Positions 26,855 through 35,400 of a stretch of DNA of 64,000 nt are shown piece by piece (within the stretch, counting starts at the first letter, position 1; each line of letters opens with the position of its first letter). The notes under the pieces were generated by a model. The model ran no database searches. It was given only the letters and a program-made list of their open reading frames with translations, and was not told the DNA's origin. The position numbers and the translations under genes were made by a program. The stretch covers positions 203,158-267,157 of the forward strand of contig JAEZTB010000002.1 of assembly GCA_023443745.1 (NCBI GenBank), written 5' to 3'. The stretch is from Bacillota bacterium (GTDB lineage Bacteria > Bacillota > Clostridia > DSM-8532).

Positions 26855-27625
26855 TTAATTTTTGCAGACCAGCTTTTGTTTGTATTTTTTCTTTTGTTCA
26901 TACATCCTTTTATCAGCAATTTCAATAATTTCATCTATATTGCATTTGCACTTATCGTCTACTTCCAGTATTCCATAACTGAAATCAAGCTTATATGGTT
27001 TGTTTATCTGCTTATTTCTCTTTTGAAGAGAAGATACAATCTTCTTCAGTATTTTTTTTGCGTCGTCCTCTCTACACTCGGGGAAAATGACCAGAAGCTC
27101 ATCTCCGCCAATTCTGCTTATGCTGTCACATTCTCTTATGGTTTCTCTAAACAGATTACAAATAGTAATAATAAATTCGTCTCCCTCTTGATGTCCATAA
27201 GTATCATTCACATGCTTCAGTCCGTTAAGATCAATAAAACAGACACAAAAGCTCATTTTATTTCTTTTTGTTAATTTAATTTGATTGGACAGAAGTGTCA
27301 GACCGGTACCTCTGTTGTATACATTGGTTAATGTATCAATGGTAGCCAGGTAACTTAGTCTTTTTTCAGTTTTTTTTCTTTCTTCAATTTCTTTTTTAAG
27401 TTCACTATGTATTCGCTGTAAATATTCCTGCTGCCCATCACTTATTCTTACTAGCTTTTGAGTTAATTTAAGCATCTTTTTAAATTGAAGAACCAAATCT
27501 TTATAGTTATTTAGTAAGGGATCATCCTTAAATTCCCCATTTTCAATTATAGAATCAGCACTTTCCAAAGTATCATTTTCTATCTTAAAAAGATCCAGAT
27601 TACTGTCATCATTCAAGATGCTCAC
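26855..27625 (-). CDS. Diguanylate cyclase, SiaD-like
   Basis: About 256 residues starting at GTG 27625 (VSILNDDSN), 6 nt after GAGGTGG; a TTG at 27640 overlaps the site and is less likely. A coiled coil (about 40-90) precedes a GGDEF domain with active motif GGDEL (173-177 from this start) and an inhibitory RxxD site RECD (164-167) exactly five residues before it. It should make cyclic di-GMP with product inhibition. In Pseudomonas, unphosphorylated SiaC binds and activates SiaD through its N-terminal coiled coil, and this layout fits. Confidence 0.88.
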   Translation of the reverse strand: MSILNDDSNLDLFKIENDTLESADSIIENGEFKDDPLLNNYKDLVLQFKKMLKLTQKLVRISDGQQEYLQRIHSELKKEIEERKKTEKRLSYLATIDTLTNVYNRGTGLTLLSNQIKLTKRNKMSFCVCFIDLNGLKHVNDTYGHQEGDEFIITICNLFRETIRECDSISRIGGDELLVIFPECREDDAKKILKKIVSSLQKRNKQINKPYKLDFSYGILEVDDKCKCNIDEIIEIADKRMYEQKKKYKQKLVCKN

Positions 27626-27636
27626 TTCTAACCACC

Positions 27637-28017
27637 TCAATTGTTGAAGCTAATAATTTCAAAGGGGAACTCAACATCCTCTACCAATTCTTCCCCGCAT
27701 TCCATCATATTTCTGTTTCCGTCTTTGTAATACCAATGCAATTTAACTAAAACGCCATTCAGATATGCGTTATTTAGTTTTTCAAAAATATCAAACATGC
27801 ATTTTGAGCTGCTGGTATTTAAATATATAATCTTTATCTCTACAAGAACTTCCTCTTTTATATCTTTTAAATATTCATCCAGCCAAATAAATATTGGGTT
27901 ATAAAATTTCATTGCGTTCTCAGGATAGGATTGGCCACTAATCTTCAAGGTATTGGTTTCCAGGTTAAAATCTATTTCGGGGCTCGATTTGGTTGCTTCA
28001 ATAAATACACTATTCAT
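27637..28017 (-). CDS. siaC: SiaC-like phospho-switch protein (DUF1987)
   Basis: About 126 residues. I start at ATG 28017 (MNSVFIEA), 8 nt after AAGG, rather than the upstream ATG at 28026 that overlaps the site. The DUF1987 pattern is complete: IEATKSSPEIDFN, LKISGQSYPENAMKFY and IYLNTSSSKCM. With this start the Thr of LNTSSS is residue 68, the position phosphorylated in Pseudomonas SiaC. It overlaps the SD of the cyclase gene, as expected for a tightly coupled regulator/target pair. Confidence 0.88.
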   Translation of the reverse strand: MNSVFIEATKSSPEIDFNLETNTLKISGQSYPENAMKFYNPIFIWLDEYLKDIKEEVLVEIKIIYLNTSSSKCMFDIFEKLNNAYLNGVLVKLHWYYKDGNRNMMECGEELVEDVEFPFEIISFNN

Positions 28018-28037
28018 AATCATCACCTTGATTTATT

Positions 28038-28604
28038 CTAAATAATAACCTTTAATATGAAAAACGAAAGATCATCCTCAAGCTGTAAAAAATTATATTC
28101 TAAAGGCATTGATGCCTTTTTCACCATCTCCAGCAACCCTAATCCTGCACCTATTTCCTCTGATTCTCTTTTTTTGCGAAGCTGTTCCTTGTAGAATTTC
28201 TTTATTTCAAGTCTATCCATAGAATTAATATCAGCTAAATATTGCTTTAGCTTTGGAACACTCTTACTTTCTATAACATTTCCAGAAGAGACATAAAAAT
28301 GATCATCTTCTTTTCCGATTACAACGATGCTCTGTGCATAATAGTCAATTAAGGTTCGATTTTGATGTGCTATTTGTCTTTCAAAATAGTTCTTAATATT
28401 TTGTGTTTGCTCTACATATACAGAAAACACATCAAAATATGCTCTTTCAGCAGAAGCCTCATCGTTTTTTGAATCGCTTATATACGCTCTTATAGCTCCT
28501 CCCAGCTCTTCAATAATTCCCTGAGAAAAGGGCCCTTTAAAGCAAAGCAAAATACCATTCATAAATAGTTCGTTGCTTATATGAAACAGCTTTTCATTAA
28601 TCAT
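28038..28604 (-). CDS. siaB: SiaB-family protein kinase (DUF6272)
   Basis: 188 residues. The GHKL-like ATP lid near the C-terminus reads EEIGAGLGLLEMVKKAS, and an early helix carries FSQGIIEELGGAIRAYIS. These match the SiaB kinases that phosphorylate SiaC on Thr. GGGAGG lies 7 nt before the ATG. It is the first gene of the operon siaB-siaC-cyclase-V4R-phosphatase and is preceded by the conserved structured leader (copy B). Confidence 0.85.
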   Translation of the reverse strand: MINEKLFHISNELFMNGILLCFKGPFSQGIIEELGGAIRAYISDSKNDEASAERAYFDVFSVYVEQTQNIKNYFERQIAHQNRTLIDYYAQSIVVIGKEDDHFYVSSGNVIESKSVPKLKQYLADINSMDRLEIKKFYKEQLRKKRESEEIGAGLGLLEMVKKASMPLEYNFLQLEDDLSFFILKVII

Positions 28605-28651
28605 TGTACTGACCTCCCTAGAAAAATCCCTATTCGCAATAATCTGACATG

Positions 28652-28791
28652 ATTAATACGAAGTATCAATGCCTGCGATAAGCCTATCGAAATTTTAATT
28701 TCTCTTACGGGTCTAGGCTTGTTGTTTGTTTCTTCGAAACAAACTCTGGTAACGGGTGAGGTTATTATATCATAAAGTATACCAATTACAA
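28652..28791 (-). promoter_or_regulatory. Promoter plus conserved structured leader, copy B, upstream of the Sia operon
   Basis: Promoter on the minus strand: TTGTAA (28786-28791), 16 nt, TATAAT (28764-28769). The block 28774 to 28652 matches copy A (14425-14548) almost base for base outside the variable parts. The first stem reads GUUUGUUU/AAACAAAC (28744-28737 with 28731-28724 in RNA sense... arms 28724-28731 and 28737-28744), replacing two C-G pairs of copy A by U-A pairs. The 5-bp GAAAT/ATTTC stem and the terminal TTGATAC/GTATTAA stem are unchanged. The variable stretch can form CGATA-GGCT-TATCG or pair AAGCCTA with TAGGCTT. It ends 48 nt before the SiaB-like start codon. Confidence 0.65.
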
Positions 28792-28898
28792 CTGATCTCC
28801 ATTATTGTAAGCCTCACGCTCTATACATCGGCATTTCGGTCTATAGCCTTGAATTACGATTTGAAGGAGAATCTCTCTTTTATTGATGACATTTCTTA

Positions 28899-28929
28899 CA
28901 AAAAGCCCACTGAAGAATAAACCAGTGGG
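28899..28929 (-). terminator. Rho-independent terminator of the transglutaminase-like gene
   Basis: Arms CCCACTG (28906-28912) and CAGTGGG (28923-28929) followed on the minus strand by CTTTTTG, 20 nt after the stop codon at 28949. Confidence 0.82.
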
Positions 28930-28948
28930 ATTCTGCATATGACATTCA

Positions 28949-31270
28949 CTACCTTTTCTTGGCGGCTACTGTATACAAATCTTTTTTCGAATCGTATGTC
29001 AAAACTACTTTCATTTGAGAACCGGGCCATAAATGCCCAATATTGGGCTTGAGGGTCTTGTCAGTCAATCTGAAAGTCAATTGATACCCATCGATATAGT
29101 AAAAATCTCTATATAAATAAACCCTAAGCTCATCTTGAGTTTTTATGTTCATAGGATCAATTTTGGGGTAAAGATACTCGGCGGGAACCCCCATTTTAGG
29201 AGTATGATCCTTCATAAAAGTAAATTTGTCATTTAAAAGATACTTATAGGATATTTTCTTTCCGTCATCCCAGGTGGTGTCCACAAACTTCCATTCACCA
29301 TTTATGAAAACAGCATTCCACCCATGAGTAGGAGTGGTCGGATTTGTGATGGCAATACCAAATTCAGAAACACACGGGATTGATGCTCTATTGCATAAGT
29401 ATTCAAACAGGTGAAGATAATCTGCGCAGACACCTCTTCCATCATCAAGGGTCATAATGACACCCTCAGGAGTATACTCTTTTTCACCACTTAAATCATA
29501 TGTAATACGTGTAACCACAAAATCATGAATGGCCTTCACTTTTTGTTCTGTTGTCATCTTAGGTGTGATTATCTTTGCCAGTATGGTATCGAGCCTTTGA
29601 TACAGCTTTTTATGTATTGAATCCGGCTGCATATCCATGCTGACTGTTTCATTTGGTTTTAGTACCCTTGCTTCAATTTTATATAATAATTCGGGTCCAT
29701 AAACTTCTTCATTAAAATCGGCATATCTTACACCCTTCTTAAATGTAAATTTAATTCCTGTTTCCGCAGTAAATAATTCTACCAGGGCGCAGCCGGTATC
29801 AATTCTCATATAACTTCCATTTCTTTTGACATTGCCTATTGCTTCATCTTCAAAATGGCGCTGCATATACTCCTCAAGCTGTTCATTACTTTCAAATTGC
29901 AGATGAACAGTATTTTCACCAACTAAAACCCTTGATAATTCACTCAAATAAATCGGGACTATATAACCTCTTATACCGTCACGATCATATACATCGCTGT
30001 CATTAATCGCCTCTTGCTTGGTATACATGCCCTGCGGTTCAAAGTTTATTCCCCTGGGATCAATTGTGGAATTCGCAACTGCCACCAAATCGTCAATAGG
30101 AATCTTTGCGGTGTCATTGAGCTCCAGTATTTTCGAAGCATCCGAATCCACGTAAATGACTCTTTTTACTATTCTCCTGGCAGCTTCAAGCCTGGTCAGC
30201 GGTTTCGACAAGTCGTCCTTACTATTGATCATTCCATAAATATAAGCTTTTTTTATGTAATCGGGTGAATTTTTATCAATTGTATTTTCTTCAAGCTGGA
30301 TCCTCTCATCCAGCTCAACTGACTCAAAATGCAGTTGTGCCAGCTCTCCAAGAGTTATAGGATTATTAAACCCGGAAATAAACGAATCAGATAATTCGCC
30401 TTCCAGAATCATTTCTACAAACTTTTCCCTATATTCGGGCGATGGTGAATCAGCAGGAAATCTGTAATCTTCAATCTGCTTTTCATACTCCCGGTCTTCC
30501 TTGAAAGATTCAAGCATTGACTGATAGCCTTCCATCAGCGACTCAATCGTTCTTGAACCATCAAAACTTCTAAAATCAAAATCATAGATATTTTCATGGA
30601 TTACGCCCAAAGCCTGCGAGGTTAAGATTTTTGACAGTCCTTGCGCCTTGAATAAGGCTTCCAGCTCACCCGGCAGTTTTTCCATTATTTCAGGACTTAC
30701 CTTGTGACCTGCCTGTATTGTCTGGTTGAGATATTTTTTTATTTTTTCGTCAACCTGATCCAAATCAGCCTGACTAACTTCGTCCTTTTCTTTTCCCATT
30801 CTCTTGAAGTTTCCGACAAGGCCTTCAAACTCTTTAAAATCATCTTCGTCTAGGCCGAAAGTCAGCCAAATAGTCTTATTTCCTGTTTCCCAGTAAAACT
30901 CTCCCCCATTGGTGATACTTTCATGGAGAAGCTGTTCTGAAATCATTTTATATTCTTCTTTTGAAAACCCGCCCAGCCTCTCTTCCAGTATCTCAATAGC
31001 CGCCCTTATCTCATTGAGCTCTTCATCAACGGCTGCTTTAAGTAAAGCAGGTGGCATTTTAGGTAATTTCTCCTTAATAACCGGTCCGGTTATAGGGTCA
31101 AATTCAGTCTCTAAAGGTATATAAACCTGATCACTTTTTAAAAAAGTCTTTTCTAGCTGCGCGAAGGTTGCATCCAGTTCTTTGTTATTTGTGAAACATG
31201 ATGCTGCAAAAATCGAGAAACTATTAAGCAATAAAACTAAAACTGTTAACAATACTGATAACTTTTTCAT
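28949..31270 (-). CDS. Exported transglutaminase-like protein
   Basis: 773 residues with an N-terminal signal peptide (MKKLSVLLTVLVLLLNSFSIFAAS). A long mostly helical region (about 40-330) is followed by an SLH-like stretch (about 335-400, LTRLEAARRIVKR). The C-terminal transglutaminase domain carries the catalytic triad: Cys615 in GVCADYLHLFEYL, His in HGWNAVFI and Asp in FVDTTWDDG. Such exported transglutaminase-like proteins act as proteases or crosslinkers at the cell surface. The SLH-like part may bind wall polymers, but it is a weak match. It forms its own transcription unit with a terminator. Confidence 0.85.
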   Translation of the reverse strand: MKKLSVLLTVLVLLLNSFSIFAASCFTNNKELDATFAQLEKTFLKSDQVYIPLETEFDPITGPVIKEKLPKMPPALLKAAVDEELNEIRAAIEILEERLGGFSKEEYKMISEQLLHESITNGGEFYWETGNKTIWLTFGLDEDDFKEFEGLVGNFKRMGKEKDEVSQADLDQVDEKIKKYLNQTIQAGHKVSPEIMEKLPGELEALFKAQGLSKILTSQALGVIHENIYDFDFRSFDGSRTIESLMEGYQSMLESFKEDREYEKQIEDYRFPADSPSPEYREKFVEMILEGELSDSFISGFNNPITLGELAQLHFESVELDERIQLEENTIDKNSPDYIKKAYIYGMINSKDDLSKPLTRLEAARRIVKRVIYVDSDASKILELNDTAKIPIDDLVAVANSTIDPRGINFEPQGMYTKQEAINDSDVYDRDGIRGYIVPIYLSELSRVLVGENTVHLQFESNEQLEEYMQRHFEDEAIGNVKRNGSYMRIDTGCALVELFTAETGIKFTFKKGVRYADFNEEVYGPELLYKIEARVLKPNETVSMDMQPDSIHKKLYQRLDTILAKIITPKMTTEQKVKAIHDFVVTRITYDLSGEKEYTPEGVIMTLDDGRGVCADYLHLFEYLCNRASIPCVSEFGIAITNPTTPTHGWNAVFINGEWKFVDTTWDDGKKISYKYLLNDKFTFMKDHTPKMGVPAEYLYPKIDPMNIKTQDELRVYLYRDFYYIDGYQLTFRLTDKTLKPNIGHLWPGSQMKVVLTYDSKKDLYTVAAKKR

Positions 31271-31422
31271 TATGTCTCCTTTAAATTATGATAACTAGAA
31301 GATACTCCCAAGAAGTATACACCAGAATTTTCTAACTTTCAAAATTATTTTTAAAAAGGGCATTGGCAATCAAGTCAATCTGTTGCTCACATGCTATTCT
31401 GTTTACAAGGAGGTGCATTAAT

Positions 31423-32331
31423 ATGCACGCATGGGAACAAATACAAATAACCGTGGACTATATTGAGGAACATATTTCAGAGGAAATTAAAATTGAAAAC
31501 CTAGCTAAGCTTGCTTCACTATCGCAGTTTTATTATCAGAGACTATTCAGCCGATTGGTTAAAAAGCCTGTAAACGAGTATATCAAGCTACGACGCCTGG
31601 CAAAAGCATCCGATGCTTTACCGGATAAAAGCAGAAGAATTCTGGATATCGCTTTGGATTTTGGATTCTCCTCTCACGAGACTCTTACACGAACATTTAA
31701 GGATGCGTTTGGAATGACACCGGAGGAATACCGTGCCAATCCTGTTCGGTTGAATAACTTTATAAAGCCACAATTATTGTTGAATTACACATTGGTCGAT
31801 GAAAATGTGCCCTTGATTGCAGACGGGATCATTCTTGAAATGAAACGTCGGCAACTTTCTTCACCCCAATTTTTTATAGGATTTACAGCGGAAGAACCCA
31901 TTAACCAGATGCCAGGAGGCGGTGAAACCGGTGTGGACACACTCGGAAAACTATGGGATACTTTCCACGAAAACAAATCCGCTATTCTTGAATTAAAAGC
32001 GGCAGGCGATGAGCTTGGCGTTGCCTATACCGGTACTAAGGAAGGCTATTACCGTTATTTTGCAGGTGCCGAAGCTGTAGCAAACAAACCGTCCGAAGGT
32101 TATTCTTCTTGGGAATTACCCGAAGGCGAATATATTGTCTGCTCTTTTGAGGCAGAAGATTTTGAGCATCTTGTTATGGATGCGTTGTACAAGGCGCACA
32201 AATACCTGTTTGAAACATGGCTTCCCAATCATAAGCTACTTGTCAAGCCATTTGCCGCAGAGCGCTATGCCAGTCATAACCCCGATACAACCTGCATGGA
32301 AATATGGGTATTGCCTGAGGTTATGAACTAG
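31423..32331 (+). CDS. AraC family regulator with GyrI-like effector domain
   Basis: About 302 residues from ATG 31423 (MHAWEQIQITVDYIEEH), 8 nt after AAGGAGGT. The N-terminal double HTH spans about 8-105 (LAKLASLSQFYYQRLFSRLV and LDIALDFGFSSHETLTRTF). The C-terminal half (about 145-302) is a GyrI-like/SOUL-type ligand domain (LWDTFHE, EGYSSWELPEGEY). Proteins of this shape (Rob/SoxS-like with GyrI) respond to bulky drugs or lipids. A DUF3788 gene follows 34 nt downstream and is probably in the same operon. Confidence 0.9.
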   Translation: MHAWEQIQITVDYIEEHISEEIKIENLAKLASLSQFYYQRLFSRLVKKPVNEYIKLRRLAKASDALPDKSRRILDIALDFGFSSHETLTRTFKDAFGMTPEEYRANPVRLNNFIKPQLLLNYTLVDENVPLIADGIILEMKRRQLSSPQFFIGFTAEEPINQMPGGGETGVDTLGKLWDTFHENKSAILELKAAGDELGVAYTGTKEGYYRYFAGAEAVANKPSEGYSSWELPEGEYIVCSFEAEDFEHLVMDALYKAHKYLFETWLPNHKLLVKPFAAERYASHNPDTTCMEIWVLPEVMN

Positions 32332-32365
32332 TACGAATTAAACTTTTTGTGGAGGCAGAACTCAT

Positions 32366-32791
32366 ATGGAATGGAGCAGACTTTACGATCAAAATAATCC
32401 CCCCACCTCGGACGCAATCAATAAATATGTGAGCAGTGAGCTATGGGAAAATCTGAATGCTTTTTTACAAGACACTTTCAAGATTCAACCCAAATTTTCT
32501 TATAGCCGGTGCTCCATGCAACCTGGCTGGAACGTTAAATACCAAAAAAGCGGGAAATCTCTGTGTACGCTTTACCCGATGGAGGGATTTTTCATTGCCC
32601 TTGTAGTGGTCGGCAATAAAGAAAGCTTTGAAGCCGATCTACTACTGCCTTCATTAAGCAAATTCACACAAAGCTTATATCAAAACACCGCTTTTTCTGC
32701 TGGAGGCCGTTGGCTGATGATAAATGTCACAGAACCGACGATTCTGGATGACGTAATCCGTTTGGTACAGATAAGGGCGAAGTCAAAATGA
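32366..32791 (+). CDS. DUF3788 family protein
   Basis: 141 residues with the family layout: an N-terminal SSELWENLNAFLQDTF, a GWNVKYQKSGKSLCTLYP core and a C-terminal GGRWLMINV. GGAGG lies 10 nt before the ATG. DUF3788 proteins form a small alpha/beta fold with a GyrI-like flavour and no known reaction; they often follow AraC/GyrI regulators in Firmicutes, as here. Confidence 0.85.
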   Translation: MEWSRLYDQNNPPTSDAINKYVSSELWENLNAFLQDTFKIQPKFSYSRCSMQPGWNVKYQKSGKSLCTLYPMEGFFIALVVVGNKESFEADLLLPSLSKFTQSLYQNTAFSAGGRWLMINVTEPTILDDVIRLVQIRAKSK

Positions 32792-32798
32792 TGGGCGA

Positions 32799-34394
32799 CT
32801 ATTCATTAAGTGCGCTGAAGTTTTTTCTGTTGCATTTATACAGGGATTTGAAAACCTCAAAATAATGATCATATACGGCTTTATTCTTCATATCAGGTAT
32901 AAAGCGGTTGCTCACCTTAATCAGCTTCTTCGCTTCACCGACCTTGCTTACGATGCCGAGCCCGACAGCTGCAACGAGGGCAGCCCCGACCGCTCCAATA
33001 TTTTGAGGATTATCAACTGTTTCGATTTCACGGCCCAGCATATCCGAAAGCATCTGGCAGGTCAAAGGTGCCAGAGCACCTCCCCCTACAAAACGTATGA
33101 CGCGAGAGGTCTTGACCTTTTTCTCCTGGGCCTCCAATTGCCATCTCAAATGATAGCAAATTCCTTCAAGAACTGCATGGATCAGCTCGGTTTTTCCTGT
33201 TTCCAGGCTGATGTTGAAGAACATACCCCGTGCATTGGCATCTTCAAAAGGACAGCGGTTGCCGTGGAGCCATGGGGTAAAAATAACGCCGTTGCTGCCT
33301 GGGGCCACATTTTTGATGGCATGAATCATATAATCATATAAGCTTTTATATAGGGTTTCCTGTGAATCAGTAACATTTATCTTTTCCAGATAGATGTCTA
33401 TTTCATCCAGAGCCAAATGGTCTTTTACCCATTCAAGACATTTGCCCGCTGTTTCCAACTCAGCGAAATAGTTGAAGGAGTTAAAGTCTGCACCTACAAT
33501 TGCTGCAATCATTGAAGACACATCCACAATTTGCTTTTTCACAACCGTCGAGACCCAACCGGAAGTGCCGGAATAGATGTGGGTATCTCCCGGTTCAACC
33601 GCACCTGCACCGATGCCAATCAGAGAGGCATCACCACCGCCGCCGAATACAGGGGTACCCTCTTTAAGATGAAGCTGGGCTGCCGCTTCCTTTGTAATAC
33701 GTCCTGCTATATCATTGCTATGTATAATTTGGGGCAGATGCTCCATGTTTATGCCAAGCATGCTGCAGATTTCTTTGCTGAAGCCTTCTTTCCCCTTCCG
33801 CGTATCGTAAAGCAATGCGGCATAGGCGCTGTCATGGGTCATGACAAACTCACCGGTGCACTGGCATATTAAAAATTCCTTCACATCCAGCCATTTGTAT
33901 ACTTTTTTATAAACCTCAGGCTCATTGCTTTCAACCCATTTGTATTTCCATACCGGATCCTTCACGCTGGCTGCTACCGCACCTGTAATGATGAGTGATT
34001 TAAGAAGCTTGAAGATATTGGCGCCCGATATCTGCAAGCCATAGGACATACCCTTTTTCAGTTCATCCTTTGCCCGCTGATCCATATAGCTCATGGCCCG
34101 GCGCACGGGTCTGCCCTCACGGTCAACCAGAACAAGCCCCTGCATCTGGGAACAGAAGGATACCCCCTGAATGCTGTCGGCAGAAATATTGTTTTCTTCC
34201 AGAACCTTTTTTGTTGTACTGCACATGGCGTTCCACCAGCTGTAAGGCTCTTGTTCGGCGCAGCCGTTTCCTGTTACGAAAAGCTCATAGCCTTCCATTG
34301 TGGAGGCTATAAGCTTTATGGTATCCGAGATTTCAAAAAGACAGGTTTTCATTCCGGTAGTTCCTACATCATAGGCAATGACACGCTCTGCCAT
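32799..34394 (-). CDS. FGGY-family carbohydrate kinase (xylulokinase-like)
   Basis: About 531 residues from ATG 34394 (MAERVIAYDVGTTGMKT), 7 nt after GGAGG. N-terminal ATPase motif DVGTTGMKT, the catalytic Asp region in GGGGDASLIGIGAGAVEPG, the second phosphate loop YSGTSGWVS and the C-terminal adenosine motif FVGGGALAPLTCQML are all present. FGGY kinases phosphorylate pentuloses, polyols or other sugars. It is transcribed behind the TetR gene (78 nt gap) and is divergent from an aminotransferase/aldolase/MFS operon. The natural sugar is not identified. Confidence 0.88.
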   Translation of the reverse strand: MAERVIAYDVGTTGMKTCLFEISDTIKLIASTMEGYELFVTGNGCAEQEPYSWWNAMCSTTKKVLEENNISADSIQGVSFCSQMQGLVLVDREGRPVRRAMSYMDQRAKDELKKGMSYGLQISGANIFKLLKSLIITGAVAASVKDPVWKYKWVESNEPEVYKKVYKWLDVKEFLICQCTGEFVMTHDSAYAALLYDTRKGKEGFSKEICSMLGINMEHLPQIIHSNDIAGRITKEAAAQLHLKEGTPVFGGGGDASLIGIGAGAVEPGDTHIYSGTSGWVSTVVKKQIVDVSSMIAAIVGADFNSFNYFAELETAGKCLEWVKDHLALDEIDIYLEKINVTDSQETLYKSLYDYMIHAIKNVAPGSNGVIFTPWLHGNRCPFEDANARGMFFNISLETGKTELIHAVLEGICYHLRWQLEAQEKKVKTSRVIRFVGGGALAPLTCQMLSDMLGREIETVDNPQNIGAVGAALVAAVGLGIVSKVGEAKKLIKVSNRFIPDMKNKAVYDHYFEVFKSLYKCNRKNFSALNE

Positions 34395-34472
34395 GCTATA
34401 ACCTCCGCATCCCTGTGCTCGAAACCATTTACAATTCTTATGTCTCTCCTGGCTGTACAATAATTCCGTAGA

Positions 34473-35126
34473 TTATCTGAGGAAAAATGCACCTTTGATA
34501 AACTTCATCAACTGTTCCACAACAAGCTCATCCTTGTCAAAAATATCTTCGCCCACAAATATTTTCATTCGTTCCTTATAGTATTCGCAGGCATAGGAAA
34601 ACTGCAGCAAGATGAACAGATTGTCGAGATAAAAAGCAAACAGATTTGCATTGACATCTGCTTTCACTTGACCGGTAGCCTGGGCTTCTTTTATAAAAGA
34701 AGTATATAGTCCTGCAGTGGCGTTCTCCATATCGGAAACAATTTTCCACACCAGATCGGAATGGCTTTCCGTCGCCATTCCATTATAAAGCTTTGTAAGA
34801 TGGACATTGCTGCGTGAATGGGATTGTATGGCTCTAATGATCTTCTCTATCCTGCTCTCCAGGTCATCATCACTTTCCATGATCTCCTGCAGAACTTTTT
34901 TCAGAGTTTCCACCCCAAAATGGACCATAGTCAAAAACAAGTCTTCTTTATTATCAAAATACTTATAGATGGAACCGACGCTGATGCCGGAATTCTGTGC
35001 AATGCTATTAATATTGGCGCTGTCAAAGCCACGCTCAGAGAATTCCATAATAGCGGCATCCAGTATTTTCTTTCTCTTTTCATCGGATATCTTCTTGAAG
35101 GATTCTTTAAAGTAATCTGTTTTCAG
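34473..35126 (-). CDS. TetR family regulator with probable CTG start
   Basis: About 217 residues if translation starts at CTG 35124-35126. In-frame ATG 35048 would cut off helix 1 of the HTH, and a TAA stop lies immediately upstream of the CTG. A good GGAGG site (35135-35139) stands 8 nt before the CTG. From the CTG the N-terminus contains ISDEKRKKILDAAIMEFSERG, exactly where TetR proteins need their first helix, then INSIAQNSGISVGSIYKYFDNK. It probably represses both the kinase and the divergent operon through dyads at 35142-35159 and 35306-35333. ATA/ATT starts further in are less plausible. Confidence 0.8.
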   Translation of the reverse strand: MKTDYFKESFKKISDEKRKKILDAAIMEFSERGFDSANINSIAQNSGISVGSIYKYFDNKEDLFLTMVHFGVETLKKVLQEIMESDDDLESRIEKIIRAIQSHSRSNVHLTKLYNGMATESHSDLVWKIVSDMENATAGLYTSFIKEAQATGQVKADVNANLFAFYLDNLFILLQFSYACEYYKERMKIFVGEDIFDKDELVVEQLMKFIKGAFFLR

Positions 35127-35141
35127 TTATTCCACCTCCAG

Positions 35142-35159
35142 TGAGTGAATGTTCACTCA
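35142..35159. promoter_or_regulatory. Operator 1 of the divergent TetR
   Basis: Perfect 8-bp arms TGAGTGAA and TTCACTCA around a TG centre, just upstream of the TetR ribosome-binding site. Its core is repeated at 35311-35328 with one mismatch. Position and repetition suggest autoregulation. Confidence 0.75.
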
Positions 35160-35274
35160 TATTTTACCATACCATAAATTTTTTTCAATTATTAAATTCC
35201 CATGTATGGATCAAATTCCATGTAATTCTCTTATTTCAATACTTTCAGCTATGTGCCAAATAGAATAGTATTTG

Positions 35275-35333
35275 TTGACTTTTTCCAGCGGCATGCTATA
35301 CTTAAAATAGTGAGTGAACATTCATTCACTATT
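35275..35333 (+). promoter_or_regulatory. Promoter and operator 2 of the aminotransferase operon
   Basis: TTGACT (35275-35280), 16-nt spacer, TATACT (35297-35302). Immediately downstream, a long dyad AATAGTGA/TCACTATT (35306-35313, 35326-35333) contains the core TGAGTGAA-CA-TTCATTCA. A repressor there would block initiation. The same core flanks the TetR gene. Confidence 0.78.
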
Positions 35334-35400
35334 TTGCTAAGGCATAAATCATTTGAGAAACTCAATTCTATAATGCTATATTATGCAGATCGGAGGGTTT

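Larger units (their letters stand above)
28605..28948. other. Intergenic region with leader B and terminator
   Basis: Between the transglutaminase-like gene and the Sia operon. It contains the structured leader (28652-28774), its promoter and the upstream terminator at 28899-28929. I saw no gene in it. Confidence 0.6.

Noticed and set aside
35196..35225. Two similar AAATTCC(C)ATGTA units in the divergent TetR region.
   Set aside because: Imperfect and short, and not linked to a promoter element; the TGAGTGAA dyads explain the regulation better.
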